From: Chaetorhynchus papuensis
Lineage: Eukaryota; Chordata; Aves; Passeriformes; Rhipiduridae
Direction: 5' to 3'
Assembly (NCBI GenBank): GCA_013396525.1
Contig: VWYX01002185.1
Coordinates: 1 to 64,000, forward strand
Length of the DNA: 64,000 nt
A program made the translations under genes and the position numbers. The notes below the pieces were generated by a model that worked only from the letters and a program-made list of their open reading frames with translations, made no database searches and was not told the DNA's origin. Positions within the stretch are counted from its first letter, which is position 1; the number at the start of each line of letters is the position of its first letter. Shown piece by piece: positions 59,606 through 64,000 of this stretch.

Positions 59606-62600
59606 ATTCGGGCTGGTGCCCGGGTGGGTGCTGCTGTGTGCACATGGGTGGGTGTCCGTGTGCCCCAGCAATGCTCCCGGCTTATCCCACCCTGTGGATT
59701 TCTCTCTGTGCTTCCCAGACGAGGAGGAGGCTACAAGCTGTGGATAAAGGCTCTGCCCCAGGCTTTGCTGTGGTCATACACACACTCGTGGCCGCCCACA
59801 GGCTCCCTCCGGCAGGGAGATGGGCTGAGTGTGGTTTGGTGGCTCTGCCTTTGGGCTGATGAGAGCACCCCTGTCTGGTGAGAGCGCCCATCTGTCCTTG
59901 CAGGGGTGGGTGCAGGTACTTGTGAGCAGGAGATGCAGGGTGTGAGCAAGGGGAATACGTGATGGGGAACTCCGACTGGCCAGAGGGAGGTGGGGACAAG
60001 GCAGTGGGATGGAAAAGTGGTGGGATGGATGCAGTGGCCAGACCAGGGCTTAGCAGTTCTTGTTAGCATCCTTTATGAGCTCAGAGGATGCTGCTGGGCT
60101 CTGGGAGGCAGCAGCTGAGCGTGGGTCTTCGGGCCCAGGTGCGAGGGAGGAGCAGGAGCACGGGGATGGAAAACGCCTGGTGCCAAGCGCGTGAATTTTT
60201 CATGTGACCCAGAGGCCTCACTTGTAACAGCATGGGGCTGCCCAGGACCAGCTGAGAGAGGGAAGGCATGAAAATAGCCACTGAAGCACCTGCTTCACAG
60301 TGGTGAGTGTATATGGGATGAAGCTGAAACCAGGATGCATTTTTAATGACTCAGGCAGGGCTGGGTTTCTTTAAATAAGACTAGACAATGAATATGTGCT
60401 CCCGAAGCTGTGTAGTGCACCACGAATGCATTATTTACAGCAGCTTCTTCCTTGTCCATTTTAATTTTACATGGGTACTGGAGAAAGGGAAGGGACTCCT
60501 TGGTGTCTCATGGCCACCCACTTGTTCCATGTGACAGAGGTGAATTTTTGAGCCGCCAAAGGATTTGGTGTTGATCTTTCCACTGACTTGAGTCATGGGG
60601 AAAACAGCCATCCTGGGAATGGAGCCTGGCACCTAGAAGTGGAGGCACCTATGGTCTGGAGTTTCATCTGACTGATGCATCATCCGGGCTTGATTGTGCC
60701 ATTTTCTGCCTTCTCCCCATGGATGAAATGCAGGGAGGATACTCCTAGGCCTCTGCAGCCTCCCCTTGTCCCTACACGTGCTCAGCACTGAATCTCTGCT
60801 CCTGGCACTGGTGGAGGACCAGAAAGCCTTTGGGAAGTGGACAGTGACACACGATCCTAAGAATGAGGGAGGAGGTGAATCTGCTCCATGAAAATGGTCC
60901 TCAGCTGACCCTGGCAAGGGAGGCTATGGAGCAGATGGGTATAAACAGCATTACAGTGGCAGAGCACAGGTGGAGGAGTGCTCCAAAGAACACAAAGTTT
61001 CCCTGTGTCTCCTCACCTGGCTGTTCCCACGGCTCCCAGTGGGATGGGTGGCAGTGATGCCACGTCCATGGTAGTGCATTGACTTTGTGGACCTGAGGAA
61101 CCAGGCAGTGACTTTTTCCTACCTTCAACATTGCCCTGACTGCAAGCTGGTGCTTGGTGCACCCTGTGCAGGGACGTCGGGCTGCCAGGGGAAGCACAAA
61201 GTGGTTGCAGCACTCCTGAGTGGCTGCAAAGGTGGGATCAAAGTCTAGGAGCTGATGGACACGAGGCTGCTTTCCCCAGCACTGCCGGGCCTGAGAGGGT
61301 TGAGATGGCAGCTTGACGGCTTGGAAAATAGGCTGAGATGAAGGAATATCAATACGGAGAGCGAGCTGTTCCTGCCGAACAGCCCCGGGGCAGCTAACGT
61401 GAAATGCTGGTTGTCTCGGAGGAGTTGACAGGTGTCTGCATCAGGCATCCTGCTAATTAAGCACTGTCATGAGTCACAGGGCTGAGGGATGAAGGAGCTG
61501 GGAAGGAGCTCAGCCGGAGCAGGTATGGCCAGAGGGGATCTCTGCAGGACCTCCCTGCCCGCCGGGGATGGACTGGTGCATGCATGATTTGCCGGCTGGT
61601 GGATACACAGTCATGGGGCGGGCGGGTCATTTGGGAGCTGAGGATCAGCTTTGAGAAGAGCAGAGCAAGCCGTCCCACCGGGTGTCTGTCCTCCCCCGCT
61701 GTGGCTGTGTGTCCTTCCTTGGCTCCCATGTGCTGGCACTGATGTCCAGACCAATCTCCTGTCACAGACCTGGCAGGATCCCCCAGAGCATCTCCCACAC
61801 CCACAGCTCCCAGCACCCATCCCATCAAACCTCTTCCCAAATCAAGGTGTGCATCACTGCCAGTGTGACAGGCTGAGGAAATGAGGATATTCCCAGACTC
61901 GTCTCTCTCCTGATCCCCTTCAGGAAGATCCTCTTCTTACTGAAATGAGCAGTGGTGCTGCCAGCCCAGCGAGGCCTCTGCCAGAAGATTCCCGGGAACA
62001 TGAGCATGGTGGGGTGGAGGAAGGGGCTGCTTGCCCCTTTGTGGACACCGGTGATCCAGAGGGGGCCGGTAGCAGCAGGCAGAAGGTAAAAGCTGTCCTG
62101 GTAGACAGCAAAGAGACTTCCTTTCTGGGCAGAACTGGGAGTGAGGGAAGGCTGCCACCCTGGTGACAGCCCCTGTGCCACTGTGTCCCTTCCCCATGTG
62201 CCTCTCCAGCACATTTTGCCACTGCCCTTCGTGCCTCTGCAGCTGCGATCCCCTGAAAAATGGCTCTATTCATTACCCATTTTAATTCCACCCTGGATCC
62301 CCAGAGCTCTGCAGACACAGTTTGTTATCCTGGCTGTCAAGGAGCTTAAAGAGCTGCTGATGCCTCCTGGAAAACTTTGACAAACCCTCTGGTCAGACCC
62401 AGTGCTGCTCCCCAGCCTGGCTGCTCAGCCTTTCTGCTCCTGAGGCTGGATTAGCAAAGAAGTCTGTGAGCATGGGAGGAGGGAAAAAACCCCATTGCTG
62501 CCATCTGGGCAGAGTGGATCCCTCCTGCTGCCCATGCCCATCAGGGGGATATCCTGGGACTGTCTGTGCAGAGCAGAGCTGCAGAGTTTGGCTGTGAAGG

Positions 62601-63099
62601 TCCCCAAAGCCCGTATTTGGATTCCAGGCTGTTTTCTGGGCCAGTCAGATTTCACAGCCTAAAACCTTTGGGCTGAGCTCACTGGGTTTCTCTCATCCTT
62701 GTGTGTTCAGTGCAGGGTGTTTAAAATGGGGTTGCAGGTTCTGGGGGGTTCATTTTCTGAAAATTTTTCCACCTCTGGGTGATAAACAAGGGAGGTGACA
62801 TGGGCTTGACTTTTGCACTGTGCAGAACTCTACCTTTCAGCAGAATTTTTTAGCAATCAAAAGTTGCAAAGAGTTGAAAAATTATTAATTTTTCTGATTA
62901 TTTTTGGTCCCTCACCACTCAGACTGGGAGAGCAGAGCAGAAGAGCCTCCCTGTCTCTTGGGGCTCTCTCTAGTGACCTAATCCTCTCACAGTTCCTGGT
63001 TTTGACAAAGTAGTTATCAGGCTGCTTTTAGAGGACAGGATGCCCCTCAGTCTCTCTGGTAACACAGGCGAAGTGCCCCGGCACCCCAGGAACAGTTTG
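59606..63099. other. Intergenic stretch, nothing recognised
   Basis: About 3.5 kb of moderately GC-rich unique sequence. Open frames here overlap on both strands and show no protein-family signature. No CR1 or other repeat family and no strong regulatory signature was seen. Confidence 0.4.
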
Positions 63100-64000
63100 T
63101 CTCTCAGTGTAATTTTGATCGGAGTTGGGTAAGAAGCGCCGAGTCAGCGTTCAGCGCAACGAGAAGGAGCCGGGCGAACCCCTCACCCTCACTGCTGGGA
63201 TCTGGGTGCAGCTGCCTCCGGAGCCATCCTCTGCCTCCAGCCCTTCCTCCCAGCGCCCCGCGGAGCTCGGGAGTGCTTTTGAGGTGCCACTCAAGCCGCT
63301 GTCCTCGGGGCACGGGCAGGCTGTCAGCCCGCGGGGGCTGGCGGGGAGGCGGCTGAGGATGCGCAGGGAGGCTGGGCATAAACTGAGCCATCGAAGCCCC
63401 ATGGGAGGCAGGATAAAAGGCCAAGCTTCCTGAGATAACGAGGGTCTCTCTGCGGGGGTGAGGTGCCCAGACATGGGGGGAAGCCATGTGAGTGACAAGC
63501 GTGTCCCAGTGCCCGCTGGGCATGGTGTCGGATGAGCCATCGGAGCAGCCACGGCAGCTCTGCGGGTCACTGGGAGTGTGAGGCTGTTTCCCACCCAATA
63601 CAAACCCGGCATCTCCCCTGCCAGCTCCCTCCTGACCCTGTGCTGGGCCCTGGCATGGGGGGTTCTTGGATTTTCTTTCTGTCTTCTCTCAGGGCTGGAC
63701 CCTGCTTGGTGAATCAGGAGGGGGTTGGCAGTGCACTCTCAGCCAGGTGCCCGTTCTTTTTCTTAGCTCCACCACCTTGGTTCCCCTTGTCACTGGATGT
63801 ATGTGGACAAATCCATCTTCCAGCAAAAATAAATCGCTCCAGTTTCCTATCCCAGAGGCACACGGGAATGGTAGCACCGGCCCAGGGGTCGGTGCTGCTG
63901 CGTCACTCAGTCCTGCTCTGGGGAGGGGCAATTCATCCCTCTCTTTTTGCCTCTGCGGCAGGAGACGGCAGCCGTGGGACCAAGGTGCCCGGGCAGCAGC
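63100..64000. other. GC-rich end of window, weak promoter-like signals
   Basis: CpG density rises again around 63120-63360 (for example GCGCCGAGTCAGCGTTCAGC near 63135). A TATA-like ATAAAAGG lies at 63413-63420. This could be a promoter, but there is no recognisable coding exon before the window ends. The minus-strand frame at 63104-63598 looks like GC-driven chance. Confidence 0.25.

Noticed and set aside
63104..63598. 164-codon minus-strand open frame near the window end
   Set aside because: GC-rich sequence with overlapping frames on both strands and no recognisable domain.
41951..64000. Search for PLXNA1 coding exons
   Set aside because: The large sema-domain exon would give an open frame of several hundred codons with recognisable motifs. 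None is present, so PLXNA1 coding sequence is not in the window.

Overview
The window is vertebrate nuclear DNA, most likely avian. It has long non-coding stretches, very few interspersed repeats, and the only recognisable mobile elements are short truncated CR1 LINE fragments of the bird/reptile type (about 39.5 kb and 52.8 kb). No bacterial or viral gene organisation is visible.

One gene is supported. The plus-strand exon at 5083-5218 encodes the complete twin-CX9C (CHCH) domain of a MIC19/MIC25-type MICOS subunit. Its ending (QRCVSAAQK) fits CHCHD6 (MIC25) better than CHCHD3 (MIC19). The best candidate for the terminal exon is 36 kb downstream at 41400. It has a strong polypyrimidine tract and AG, an in-phase seven-residue tail (ELFVNSG) with a TAA stop, about 530 bp of 3' UTR, and AATAAA at 41930. 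With the tail, the predicted C-terminus has the same length after the last cysteine as I recall for CHCHD3.

Layout. 1-5082: intron upstream of the CHCH exon, no exon recognised. 5083-5218: CHCH exon. 5219-41399: about 36 kb intron with low-complexity tracts, one CR1 fragment, one (GT)n microsatellite and several regulatory-looking patches rich in homeodomain, SOX and GATA-like motifs. 41400-41950: putative last exon and poly(A) site. 41951-64000: apparently intergenic and clearly more GC-rich from about 50 kb. This part holds a dense CpG island (52.09-52.76 kb), a CR1 fragment bracketed by a 46-48 bp direct repeat, and AT-rich islands (49.4-49.9, 56.5-56.9, 59.3-59.5 kb) that look like conserved non-coding enhancers. 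In mammals the gene downstream of CHCHD6 is PLXNA1, as far as I recall. If that order holds here, the CpG island and enhancer-like islands would lie in the 5' regulatory territory of PLXNA1. No plexin coding exon is present, so this is inference.

No tRNA, rRNA, CRISPR array, operon or intact transposon was found. I see no evidence of a new multi-gene system. The points most worth checking are the CHCHD6 terminal exon, the palindromic homeodomain/AP-1 element near 49.6 kb, the CpG-island promoter candidate, the 46-48 bp direct repeat, and a perfect 10-bp hairpin with a GNRA-type loop at 46981.
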